From NCBI GenBank assembly GCA_018714965.1, contig DVML01000025.1, forward strand, positions 1 to 64,000: a DNA stretch of 64,000 nucleotides, given 5' to 3'. The notes beneath the pieces were generated by a model. It ran no database searches. It was not told where the DNA came from and was given only the letters and a program-made list of their open reading frames with translations. Origin of the DNA: Fimihabitans intestinipullorum. GTDB taxonomy: Bacteria; Bacillota_I; Bacilli_A; RF39; UBA660. Positions 1 through 7,153 of the stretch are shown here, piece after piece; the first letter of the stretch is position 1; the number at the start of each line of letters is the position of its first letter. The translations under genes were made by a program, and so were the position numbers.

Positions 1-58
1 CTACTACTTGTTTTTTAAATTCATCTGTGAAACTTCTTCTTTCTCTTCTTTCTGACAT
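1..58 (-). mobile_element. IS3-type transposase OrfA, first 19 codons only
   Basis: The window edge cuts a leftward gene whose first residues read MSERRERRSFTDEFKKQVV. This is the usual opening of the helix-turn-helix OrfA subunit of IS3-family transposases, which binds the insertion sequence ends. An AGAAGGAAT ribosome site precedes the ATG. The IS end should lie in the AT-rich bases just right of the start, but no terminal repeat can be proved from one end. It lies inside, or next to, the recombinase element to its right. Confidence 0.7.
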
Positions 59-410
59 GGTATTCCTTCTTTCTGCTTTTATTTTATCATGTACTTATTT
101 TTTTTGTCTAATTTATTATAACCTATCCATAGATTTACCGTCTATGGATAAGCATATCTAATTAATAACTAATATATTAATTACTAAAAACAAATAGATA
201 AAGATGATAAAACTAAATTTTATTTTTTTTATTAAAAAACTCTTGAAAAATTTATTTTTTTAAGTGATAAATATTAAAACAAAATATTAGCTTATTTGCA
301 CTTGATTTAACTTATAAGAGATTAAAATGCTAGTCTTGAACAGTTATTTAAAGAAATTGCAAAAGGCTCTTAAAGTGGCTTAAATTGATAATGGAAGGGA
401 AGTGTTAGAT
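59..410. other. AT-rich intergenic stretch with a perfect hairpin
   Basis: About 350 very AT-rich bases lie between the divergent transposase start and the first rightward gene. The clear structure is a perfect 10-bp palindrome at 124-133/141-150 with a 7-base loop and no T-run. It may mark the IS border or block read-through. Around 328-382 two overlapping frames could encode only 15-18 residues, possibly a gene remnant. No tRNA or convincing gene is seen. Confidence 0.5.
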
Positions 411-836
411 ATGTATTTAAAAAATACAAGCAATGATGTTAAAAAAATTATGGAGAAAATAGGGGAGTTAGACAAAATTAATAAACTTAAATTTATTACT
501 TATATTTTAAATTTATGGAATAATAATCAAATTAATAGTTTAAATGAAATTAATCCAGATTTATTGGATGACAGTATTGATATAAGTATATTTAATCCAA
601 GTAGTATTGGATATCCCGATTTAGTAAAAATACTAAAAGAATACTGGAATCATTTTTATCAGATTTATCGTTTTTATCCAAAAAAATATAAAGAGTTGAT
701 AACTTTATTTGAAAGATTATCGTTTAAAGAAAAGAAAGATGTACTATCAGAAATATTTTTACATTTAGAACATGATGAATTATTACCTGATAATATTGAT
801 GGCTATGAAATAGCTAATTTAATTATAAAATTTTAA
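411..836 (+). CDS. Hypothetical protein of the mobile element, 141 aa
   Basis: No family is recognised. The product is rich in Lys, Asn, Ile and Leu and is probably helical, with no signal peptide or membrane segment. I chose the ATG at 411 because the GGAAGGGA site (392-400) is correctly spaced from it; a GTG nine bases upstream overlaps that site. Base composition is markedly more AT-rich than the chromosomal genes from 3.5 kb on and matches the recombinase gene, so it is probably element cargo. A regulatory or defence role is possible but unsupported. Confidence 0.6.
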   Translation: MYLKNTSNDVKKIMEKIGELDKINKLKFITYILNLWNNNQINSLNEINPDLLDDSIDISIFNPSSIGYPDLVKILKEYWNHFYQIYRFYPKKYKELITLFERLSFKEKKDVLSEIFLHLEHDELLPDNIDGYEIANLIIKF

Positions 837-861
837 ATATTTAAAAACTAAATTGTTATTT

Positions 862-964
862 GAAAACTTAATATTTTCGGATAATAATTTAGAATAATTT
901 TGTCCTTATAAAGGTATTAAGTTTTCACTTTTTTTGTAGAACTTATTACCTTAAGTTCTTTTTT
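862..964 (+). terminator. Two consecutive hairpins with T-runs
   Basis: The first has perfect 12-bp arms (862-873 and 915-926) around a 41-base loop, followed by a T-run. The second has perfect 8-bp arms (938-945 and 952-959) with a 6-base loop and another T-run. Both look like intrinsic terminators stacked between the 141-aa gene and the recombinase operon. The long loop of the first could instead be an attenuator. Confidence 0.6.
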
Positions 965-1004
965 AGTTTTTAAAAAAATAAACTAAAGAGAAAGGACAAA
1001 AGAT

Positions 1005-1211
1005 ATGGAAAATATAAATAAAATACCATCTAAAATCATTGAAACTGAAATTAGCATTAAACTGCTTGAATATTTAAAAAACACATCAAAGATTGATGAA
1101 GGTATGTATAACTTTTGTATTAATAAATTAATATGTAAAATTAATTTAGAAAAAAATAAAATTGATAATGATTATATAAATAATACAAGTAATTATAAAA
1201 TATTAACTTAG
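1005..1211 (+). CDS. Small protein upstream of recombinase, SHOCT-like, 68 aa
   Basis: A short Lys/Asn/Ile-rich protein with a good AAAGGA ribosome site. The middle (about residues 17-50, LLEYLKNTSKIDEGMYNFCI) resembles the SHOCT-type short helical motif often found in small proteins near integrases. It ends 10 bases before the recombinase start, so the two are surely co-transcribed. By position it could be an accessory or directionality factor for the recombinase, but nothing in the sequence proves this. Composition is typical of the mobile element. Confidence 0.55.
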   Translation: MENINKIPSKIIETEISIKLLEYLKNTSKIDEGMYNFCINKLICKINLEKNKIDNDYINNTSNYKILT

Positions 1212-1221
1212 GAGGTACTAT

Positions 1222-2883
1222 ATGGACTTATACACAGTTAGAAATAATATTATGAAAGGTATTCCTTTGCAAGAGTTAAAATTAAAAGTATGTTTTTATG
1301 CAAGAGTATCAACTGATAAAGATGAACAATTACATTCTTTATCTGCTCAAGTATCTTTCTTTAATGATTATATAAGTAAAGTTCCTAACTGGCATTTTAT
1401 AGGTTCATATATTGATGAAGGAATCAGTGGAACACAGGTGAAAAAACGTGAAGAATTTTTAAGAATGATTGAAGACGCTAAAAAGCATAAATTTGATTTA
1501 ATATTAACGAAAGAAATATCAAGGTTTTCAAGAAGTACTCTAGACAGTATTAAATATACCCAAGAATTATTACAAAATGGTGTTGGTGTATATTTTTTAA
1601 ATGATAATATTAATACTATCTTACCTGATTCTGAACTTAGACTTACTATGATGTCATCAATTGCTCAAGATGAAGTAAGAAGATTATCCGAAAGAGTATC
1701 ATTTGGTATGAGAAGAAGTATTGATAGTGGAGTTGTTTTAGGTTGTTCCAATATTTATGGTTATGTAAAAGATAAAGGTAAACTTGTTATTGATGAAAAA
1801 CAAGCAGAAATGATTAAAATAATCTATGATAGATATGCCAATACTACAGATGGACTGTCCAAAGTATCAAAATATCTTTATAGTTTAGGTTATAAAAGCA
1901 AAACTGGTAAAAGACTTGATACCACGATACTTACAAGAATTATCGAAAATCCTAAATACAAAGGATATTATTGTGGTCATAAAACAAAAGTATTAGATTA
2001 CCGTACTAAGCAAAAGAAAAAATTAAGTGAATCTGATTGGATTATTTATAAAGATACTGAAAATGTTCCTCCCATTGTTTCAGAAGAGTTGTGGGAAAGA
2101 GCCAACAAAAAATTAAAACAAAGACAAGATAGTTTTACTAATAGAGCAGTTAATAAAAAAGTATTTCAAAATAGATATACTTATTCAGGTAAAATTTATT
2201 GTGGATGTCATAATCTTACATATCATAGATCATCTGCTGGTAAAAGGAAAAATAACCCCGTATGGGAATGCCAAGTATATAGAAAAGAAAGTTTAAAGGG
2301 ATGCTCTAATCCTAGAGTGTTTGAACAAGAACTAGATATAGTTTTTAAGGATATGTTTCATAAATTATTGAAACGAAAAAAACATATTTTTGATGATATA
2401 TTAAATGACTGTAAGAACTATTTAGAAACAAATAATAATGAATCTGAAATAAAAAATATCGAATCTAAAATTTTAATGTTTCATAATAAAAAAGATAAAT
2501 TATTAGAACTTGTTATGGAAGAATATTTATCTAAAGAGGACTATAAAAAACAGGTAGATTTGATTAATGAAGAAATAATTACGAATCAAAAAAGATTAAA
2601 TGAACTACAAAATAATAAGCAAGATAAAAATTATATAGAAAATAAAATTAATGAATTAAAAAAGATGTTAGATAATTGTTTGACTGATGATGAGTGTTTC
2701 AGTGATGTTTTTAATGAACTAATTGATAGAATTTATGTTTATAAAGAAGAGAATAAAAAGATAAAACTAGATATTTATATGAAAACAGGAGAAAGCATAA
2801 ATACATTCTCCGATAATTTAGGTAGAAAGTTTCATTTAATAGACGACTATACAACAAATAACAGCAGTATCAGCCGCAATTAA
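1222..2883 (+). CDS. Large serine recombinase (site-specific integrase), 553 aa
   Basis: The catalytic resolvase domain (about residues 20-165) begins with YARVSTDK, with Ser30 as the expected nucleophile, and includes an ISRFSRST motif and a conserved Arg-rich SERVSFGMRRS segment. A recombinase domain follows (about 170-300), then a zinc ribbon with Cys near 328, 330, 351 and 361, and a long coiled coil (about 400-500) as in phage and transposon integrases such as TnpX or phiC31-type enzymes. An AGGAGG site precedes the ATG. The gene abuts the chromosomal junction: its last residues are read from DNA that in another frame encodes a penicillin-binding protein. It should catalyse integration and, with a directionality factor, excision. 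Confidence 0.95.
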   Translation: MDLYTVRNNIMKGIPLQELKLKVCFYARVSTDKDEQLHSLSAQVSFFNDYISKVPNWHFIGSYIDEGISGTQVKKREEFLRMIEDAKKHKFDLILTKEISRFSRSTLDSIKYTQELLQNGVGVYFLNDNINTILPDSELRLTMMSSIAQDEVRRLSERVSFGMRRSIDSGVVLGCSNIYGYVKDKGKLVIDEKQAEMIKIIYDRYANTTDGLSKVSKYLYSLGYKSKTGKRLDTTILTRIIENPKYKGYYCGHKTKVLDYRTKQKKKLSESDWIIYKDTENVPPIVSEELWERANKKLKQRQDSFTNRAVNKKVFQNRYTYSGKIYCGCHNLTYHRSSAGKRKNNPVWECQVYRKESLKGCSNPRVFEQELDIVFKDMFHKLLKRKKHIFDDILNDCKNYLETNNNESEIKNIESKILMFHNKKDKLLELVMEEYLSKEDYKKQVDLINEEIITNQKRLNELQNNKQDKNYIENKINELKKMLDNCLTDDECFSDVFNELIDRIYVYKEENKKIKLDIYMKTGESINTFSDNLGRKFHLIDDYTTNNSSISRN

Positions 2884-3517
2884 TGGTGGATATTTATATC
2901 AGCCATATATTGTAAAGAGTATCAATGAACCTGAGACAAATACAGTGATTAAAGAAAATAAACCAAAGTTAGTGAGAAAAGTGATTCAATCTAGTACGAG
3001 TGAAAAGGTGAGAATGGCACTAGAAAGCGTTGTTACTAATGGAACAGGTAGGCCATCTTATATCGATGGTTATCGTGTTGGTGGAAAGACGGGAACTGCA
3101 CAAAAAGTAAAAGATGGAAAATATATGGTTGGGAATTATATTACGTCTTTTATGGGTTTTTTACCTGCAGATGATCCACAAGTGATTGTTTATATTGCAA
3201 TTGATAATGCGAAAGGAGCAACACAATATGGAGGTACGATTGCAGCTCCGATTGTAAAAACGATTTTGGAAGATGCGATCGAAACGTTAGAAATTCCTAG
3301 AAGAAAAGGATGGACGGAAAAGAAGTATAATTACTTAGATAAGAAATATGCAACGATACCTGACGTCGTAGGAAAAAGTACAGAGGATGCAGTGAAGGCT
3401 TTGGATAAATTTAAGGTGGAGTTTACAGGAACGGGAAACCGTGTGCGATATCAATCGCCAAAGGCAAAGACGAGAATTTACGAAGGAGAGACAGTTCGAT
3501 TATATTTAACGGAATAG
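2843..3517 (+). pseudogene. 3' part of PASTA-type penicillin-binding protein (SpoVD/FtsI type), split by the element
   Basis: From 2843 the frame reads TTIQQITAVSAAINGGY, the standard stretch of class B transpeptidases, then GGKTGTAQ (the KTG active-site box) and a C-terminal PASTA domain starting at TIPDVVGKSTEDA. The SxxK nucleophile and SxN motif, on the 5' part, are absent. A stop codon at 2840-2842 closes this frame upstream and no ribosome site offers an internal start, so this fragment cannot make an active enzyme. It directly precedes mraY, as spoVD/pbpB genes do in division and cell-wall clusters. The 5' part should lie beyond the left edge, at the other end of the element, and precise excision would restore the gene. 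Confidence 0.85.
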
Positions 3518-3527
3518 GAGGAAGCTT

Positions 3528-4520
3528 ATGTTGATTTTGACCAAGGCGACACTTGCTATGATGATTGGATTTATATTTGCAATCGTTACGGCAGTGATAT
3601 TGATTCCTATTTTAAAACGTCATAAGGCAGGACAGAGTTTAAGCGTCTACCTAGAAGATAGGCATAGCAAGAAGCAAGGTACACCTACGATGGGTGGGTT
3701 TATCTTTATCATTCCAACACTAGGAACTTTGCTCTTGTTATATTTAACAGATCGATTGGAACTTAGTTATACATTTTGTATTGTGATGATTACGTTTATA
3801 GGCTATGCCTTGATTGGATTTTTAGATGATTATCTCATTATCAAAAGACATAATAATGCAGGACTTAGCGAAAAACAGAAGTTATTTTTACAGCTTGTTA
3901 TCGCCATCATTTTCTTCTATTTATTTATGATTGCAGGTAACGAACCTCTCATATGGATTCATACTTTGCATATCAAAATTAATATTGGATGGTTTTATGG
4001 GCTTTTCATTTTATTCTTGTTGCTTGCCAGTAGTAATGCGGTCAATTTAACAGATGGACTGGATGGCCTTGCTGGAGGACTTTCCGTGATTGCCTTTTTT
4101 ACCTTTGGCGTTATCAGCTATCATACTGGATGGTTAGAAGGGTATCAAGAACTTGGCATGTTTTGCTTTATCTTGGTTGGTGCACTGTTAGGTTTTTTAC
4201 TATTTAATGTAAGCCCCGCAAAAGTGTTTATGGGGGATACAGGATCGTTATCTTTAGGAGCAACATTAGGAGCATTAGCTATTTTAACGAGACATGAGTT
4301 ATTACTTGTATTGATCGGAATTGTTTTTGTATTAGAAACTGCGAGTTGTATCTTGCAGAGAATTTATTACAAGTGGACGAAAAAAAGGTTATTTCCGATG
4401 GCTCCAATACATCACAGTTTCGAAAAATGTGGATGGGATGAGAGAGACATCGTCAAATTATTTTGGGTTATTGGGTTATTAGGTGCGATGGCATCGATCG
4501 CATTTGGGATATGGATGTAG
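3528..4520 (+). CDS. mraY: Phospho-N-acetylmuramoyl-pentapeptide transferase
   Basis: MraY transfers phospho-MurNAc-pentapeptide to undecaprenyl phosphate, giving lipid I at the inner membrane face. The 330-aa multispanning protein has the family signatures: LDDYLIIKRHNNAGLS with the aspartate pair, NAVNLTDGLDGLAGG, MGDTGSLSLGA, and the HHSFEKCGW loop near the C-terminus. AGGAGG precedes the ATG by a good spacing. It starts 10 bases after the PBP stop and is followed without gap by ftsW. If the upstream PBP promoter drove this operon, the inserted element would separate mraY from it. Confidence 0.97.
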   Translation: MLILTKATLAMMIGFIFAIVTAVILIPILKRHKAGQSLSVYLEDRHSKKQGTPTMGGFIFIIPTLGTLLLLYLTDRLELSYTFCIVMITFIGYALIGFLDDYLIIKRHNNAGLSEKQKLFLQLVIAIIFFYLFMIAGNEPLIWIHTLHIKINIGWFYGLFILFLLLASSNAVNLTDGLDGLAGGLSVIAFFTFGVISYHTGWLEGYQELGMFCFILVGALLGFLLFNVSPAKVFMGDTGSLSLGATLGALAILTRHELLLVLIGIVFVLETASCILQRIYYKWTKKRLFPMAPIHHSFEKCGWDERDIVKLFWVIGLLGAMASIAFGIWM

Positions 4521-4526
4521 GTGCAT

Positions 4527-5618
4527 ATGAAAAAAGGAAGAATAGATTACGTATTGTTGTTAGGTGTCTTATTAATTTCTATTTTTGGAATTGTGATGAT
4601 CGCATCAGCGTCTTATGTATGGGCAGAGTATAAGTTTAACGATCCTTTTAAGTTTGTTAAAAATCAAGCAATTTTCTTTCTCATTGGAGTTTGTTTCATG
4701 TATTTTATCAGTAAGATCGATTGTCATGTCTATGAAAGAAATGTCAATCGTATTTTAATTGGATGTATTGTCTTATTAATTCTCGTATTGATTCCTGGAA
4801 TAGGAACAGTTCGAAATGGGAGTCGAAGTTGGTTTGGAATTGGTTCTTTTGGAATTCAACCAAGTGAATTTGCAAAACTAGGACTCATTATGTTTACGGC
4901 GAAATATCTTTATCGAAATGAGAAAGATATGAAGAAAATTAAAACGGGAGTACTTCCAATTTTAGGGCTTACTCTATTTGTGTTTGGTCTTATTATGTTA
5001 CAACCTGATTTTGGAACTGGTATGATCTTGGTGATGAGTGTGATAGGACTATTATTCGTAGGTGGTGTTTCGTTTAAATTCTTCTTACGAATTGGGTTAG
5101 TAGGACTTCTTGGAATTGCTGGTTTAATCGCGGTCGCACCATATCGCCTGGAGAGAATTTTATCGTTTTTAAATCCATGGAAAGACCCATTGGGAAGTGG
5201 ATTTCAGATTATTCAATCCCTCTATGCGATCGGACCGGGTGGATTATTTGGATATGGTCTTGGAAATTCAAGGCAGAAACATTTCTATCTACCAGAACCA
5301 CAGACTGATTTTATCTTTTCTATCATTAGCGAAGAGTTTGGTTTTTTAGGTGTTGTGATTGTAACATCGTTATTTCTATTAATTATTTATAAAGGATTTC
5401 AAATTGCTCGAAAGAGCAACGATCTTTTTTCTAAATATCTCGCTTTTGGAATTACCTTCCAGATCGCATTCCAGGCAGTGTTGAATCTTTGTGTGGTCGT
5501 TGGACTCATTCCAGTCACAGGAGTGACACTTCCGTTTCTTTCTTACGGTGGAAGCAGTTTACTTATTACACTATCTAGTATTGGTATTTTGCTTAGCATT
5601 TCTAGGCACCAAAGATAA
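4527..5618 (+). CDS. ftsW: FtsW/RodA/SpoVE-family glycosyltransferase
   Basis: A SEDS-family peptidoglycan polymerase, the partner of class B PBPs in septum or spore cortex synthesis. The 363-aa protein has about ten membrane segments and the SEDS motifs GSRSWFGIG, QPSEFAKLG, QPDFGTGM, PEPQTDFIFS and TGVTLPFLSYGGSSLL. The ATG at 4527 is preferred over a GTG six bases earlier because AGGTG fits it better. It follows mraY directly; murD, which usually lies between them, is absent. Whether it acts as FtsW (division) or SpoVE (sporulation) cannot be decided from sequence; the disrupted partner PBP upstream makes this matter. Confidence 0.92.
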   Translation: MKKGRIDYVLLLGVLLISIFGIVMIASASYVWAEYKFNDPFKFVKNQAIFFLIGVCFMYFISKIDCHVYERNVNRILIGCIVLLILVLIPGIGTVRNGSRSWFGIGSFGIQPSEFAKLGLIMFTAKYLYRNEKDMKKIKTGVLPILGLTLFVFGLIMLQPDFGTGMILVMSVIGLLFVGGVSFKFFLRIGLVGLLGIAGLIAVAPYRLERILSFLNPWKDPLGSGFQIIQSLYAIGPGGLFGYGLGNSRQKHFYLPEPQTDFIFSIISEEFGFLGVVIVTSLFLLIIYKGFQIARKSNDLFSKYLAFGITFQIAFQAVLNLCVVVGLIPVTGVTLPFLSYGGSSLLITLSSIGILLSISRHQR

Positions 5619-5690
5619 ATAAATTGCAAGACGTACGAGCGAACTTCAACTGCACAGTCAGATCGTCGAAAATATTTTCGTTTCGTATTT

Positions 5691-5718
5691 AGAGATTACG
5701 ATGGAGTAGTCTCTTTTT
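5691..5718 (+). terminator. Terminator after ftsW
   Basis: A 9-bp stem with one G-U pair (AGAGATTAC/GTAGTCTCT) and a T-run ends the mraY-ftsW operon. Confidence 0.8.
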
Positions 5719-5769
5719 ATTTACATCATAAATACAATTTGTTATAATACCAAAAGGCGGTGGAAAGAC

Positions 5770-6279
5770 ATGTTAGAAATAAAAAAACATCCATTTAAAG
5801 AAAAATTCACAGAGATCAATATTCGTCAGAGAAATTACGAGAGAAAAAGTTTTATTACAGTACAATTTACAACAGAATTTTATCCTAGCATCGTAAATGA
5901 TCAGATTGTAAGTGGAGCAATTGACTTAAAATTGGATTTGAGTGATATCCATGCACTTGATGATTTATCTTTAAAAAAATATCAAGGAGATATTGGAAGT
6001 CTTACGATCTCTGTCAATAATAATGGAATTTGGGAACATCAAACGTTAGATCAGTTTGAAGTTACTTTTGGAAAGAGAGAAAAAAATGAAATTCCATTTC
6101 AAATACAAGCGAAAGATTTAGTGTTTGATTCTGTTGGAACGATCGTTAGTTTATATACGACATCGACGGCGGAAAAGAAGTTAGAGAAGGAATTTGATCT
6201 ATCGGATTTTTACTCACAGATCATTCGTAAAGAAATTGGAAAAAGTACGATTATTCGATTTATCGCAAAAGAAAAATAA
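5770..6279 (+). CDS. Hypothetical protein, 169 aa
   Basis: No family recognised. The protein is soluble, with alternating hydrophobic and polar stretches (for example FITVQFTTEFYPSIV and DIGSLTISVNNNGIW) that suggest a mostly beta fold. It has no signal peptide and no cysteines. A ribosome site (AAGGCGGTGG) precedes the ATG, and codon use is like the flanking chromosomal genes. It is a single-gene unit between two terminators, so the context gives no function. Confidence 0.8.
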   Translation: MLEIKKHPFKEKFTEINIRQRNYERKSFITVQFTTEFYPSIVNDQIVSGAIDLKLDLSDIHALDDLSLKKYQGDIGSLTISVNNNGIWEHQTLDQFEVTFGKREKNEIPFQIQAKDLVFDSVGTIVSLYTTSTAEKKLEKEFDLSDFYSQIIRKEIGKSTIIRFIAKEK

Positions 6280-6298
6280 AAAGAATTTTTCTTTTTTT
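6270..6298 (+). terminator. Terminator overlapping the stop of the 169-aa gene
   Basis: A perfect 8-bp stem (AGAAAAAT/ATTTTTCT) includes the stop codon region and is followed by seven T. Confidence 0.75.
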
Positions 6299-6318
6299 GT
6301 TTGAAGTATGTAAAATCG

Positions 6319-6347
6319 TTGACGAACAATAGCTCGCATGATATTCT
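6319..6347 (+). promoter_or_regulatory. Promoter of the C-H-D protein gene
   Basis: TTGACG, 17 bases, TATTCT, ahead of an AGGAG ribosome site. Confidence 0.65.
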
Positions 6348-6370
6348 AATAGTAATAGGAGCGTTGAAAA

Positions 6371-7099
6371 ATGATGAAGCCATTTATTATCGATTTTCAA
6401 ATCTGTAATCATTACGTATCGGAACCAGAATTGCAAAGGCTGATTGCACAATATCAATCCAGTGGACAGTTTACTTATGATGAGTTGACCGCGTTTTTAA
6501 ATACTGTTATTTTTAATGCAAGATTGAAGTTACTAGACCATTCAGATGGATCATTTCGAAATTTGTGTGATACAGCACAAAGTATGATCGGAAGAGGATT
6601 AGAGAGTATAGGAATTCCTGTTCGAATTTTAGATATAGGAGCGGCGATTCATGAAGAGGCTTTGGGACATTCTGTTTTGATTGCTGATTTAGTTTGTGAA
6701 GGCAAACCTTATCCCGTATTGATCGATATTACATATCAACAATTTTGTTTGACGGAAAATTGTTTAGATTCTTGTTATATCAAGAAAGATGGTTTTGTTT
6801 TAATGAGCCCAGATCCAGGTTATGTTGCAAAGAAAAATCCTCAAACGACAGAAGTAATTCGTCGGTTATTAGAGTACGGTTATCTTCCTTGGACAAAAGA
6901 GATAGCTAAAAATTATTGTGATACGTTCTTTTTATCTCGAACGGGGAGAGAAGAGGAAATTGAAAAGCAAAGTCATACTGGAGAAGAGTACCTTGCGATG
7001 ACAAGAAAATCGAATAGAGGTTATTCCAATTCTGTTGAAGATCTAAAACGAAAGGGATTATTATTGTTTTCTAGCGATCAACATCATTATCAAAAATAG
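6371..7099 (+). CDS. Hypothetical protein with papain/transglutaminase-like Cys-His-Asp triad, 242 aa
   Basis: Family not recognised with certainty. Residues 60-125 hold an ordered C66 (FRNLCDTAQ), H100 (EALGHSVLI) and D119 (YPVLIDITYQQF) with the spacing and flanking hydrophobic strands of transglutaminase-like or arylamine acetyltransferase-like cysteine enzymes. The segment between C66 and H100 (GLESIGIPVRIL) also fits that fold. No signal peptide, so probably cytosolic. It has its own promoter and terminator between an unknown gene and dnaE. It could be a cysteine protease, a deamidase or an acyltransferase; the substrate is unknown. Confidence 0.7.
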   Translation: MMKPFIIDFQICNHYVSEPELQRLIAQYQSSGQFTYDELTAFLNTVIFNARLKLLDHSDGSFRNLCDTAQSMIGRGLESIGIPVRILDIGAAIHEEALGHSVLIADLVCEGKPYPVLIDITYQQFCLTENCLDSCYIKKDGFVLMSPDPGYVAKKNPQTTEVIRRLLEYGYLPWTKEIAKNYCDTFFLSRTGREEEIEKQSHTGEEYLAMTRKSNRGYSNSVEDLKRKGLLLFSSDQHHYQK

Positions 7100-7118
7100 A
7101 GAGGGTTTCCTCTCTTTT
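7098..7118 (+). terminator. Terminator before dnaE
   Basis: A 7-bp stem AGAGAGG/CCTCTCT with a GTTT loop and a T-run. The dnaE TATAAT box follows at 7129-7134. Confidence 0.7.
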
Positions 7119-7153
7119 GTTTTCCTGATATAATGAGAGTAGGAGGTGTCGAT

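Noticed and set aside
2945..3517. A separate 190-residue gene starting at a GTG in the PBP fragment
   Set aside because: No ribosome site, and PBP similarity continues in frame upstream to about 2843; it is the 3' remnant of a longer gene.
6319..6340. LexA box before the C-H-D protein gene
   Set aside because: CGAAC is present but the second half reads GCTCG instead of GTTYC.
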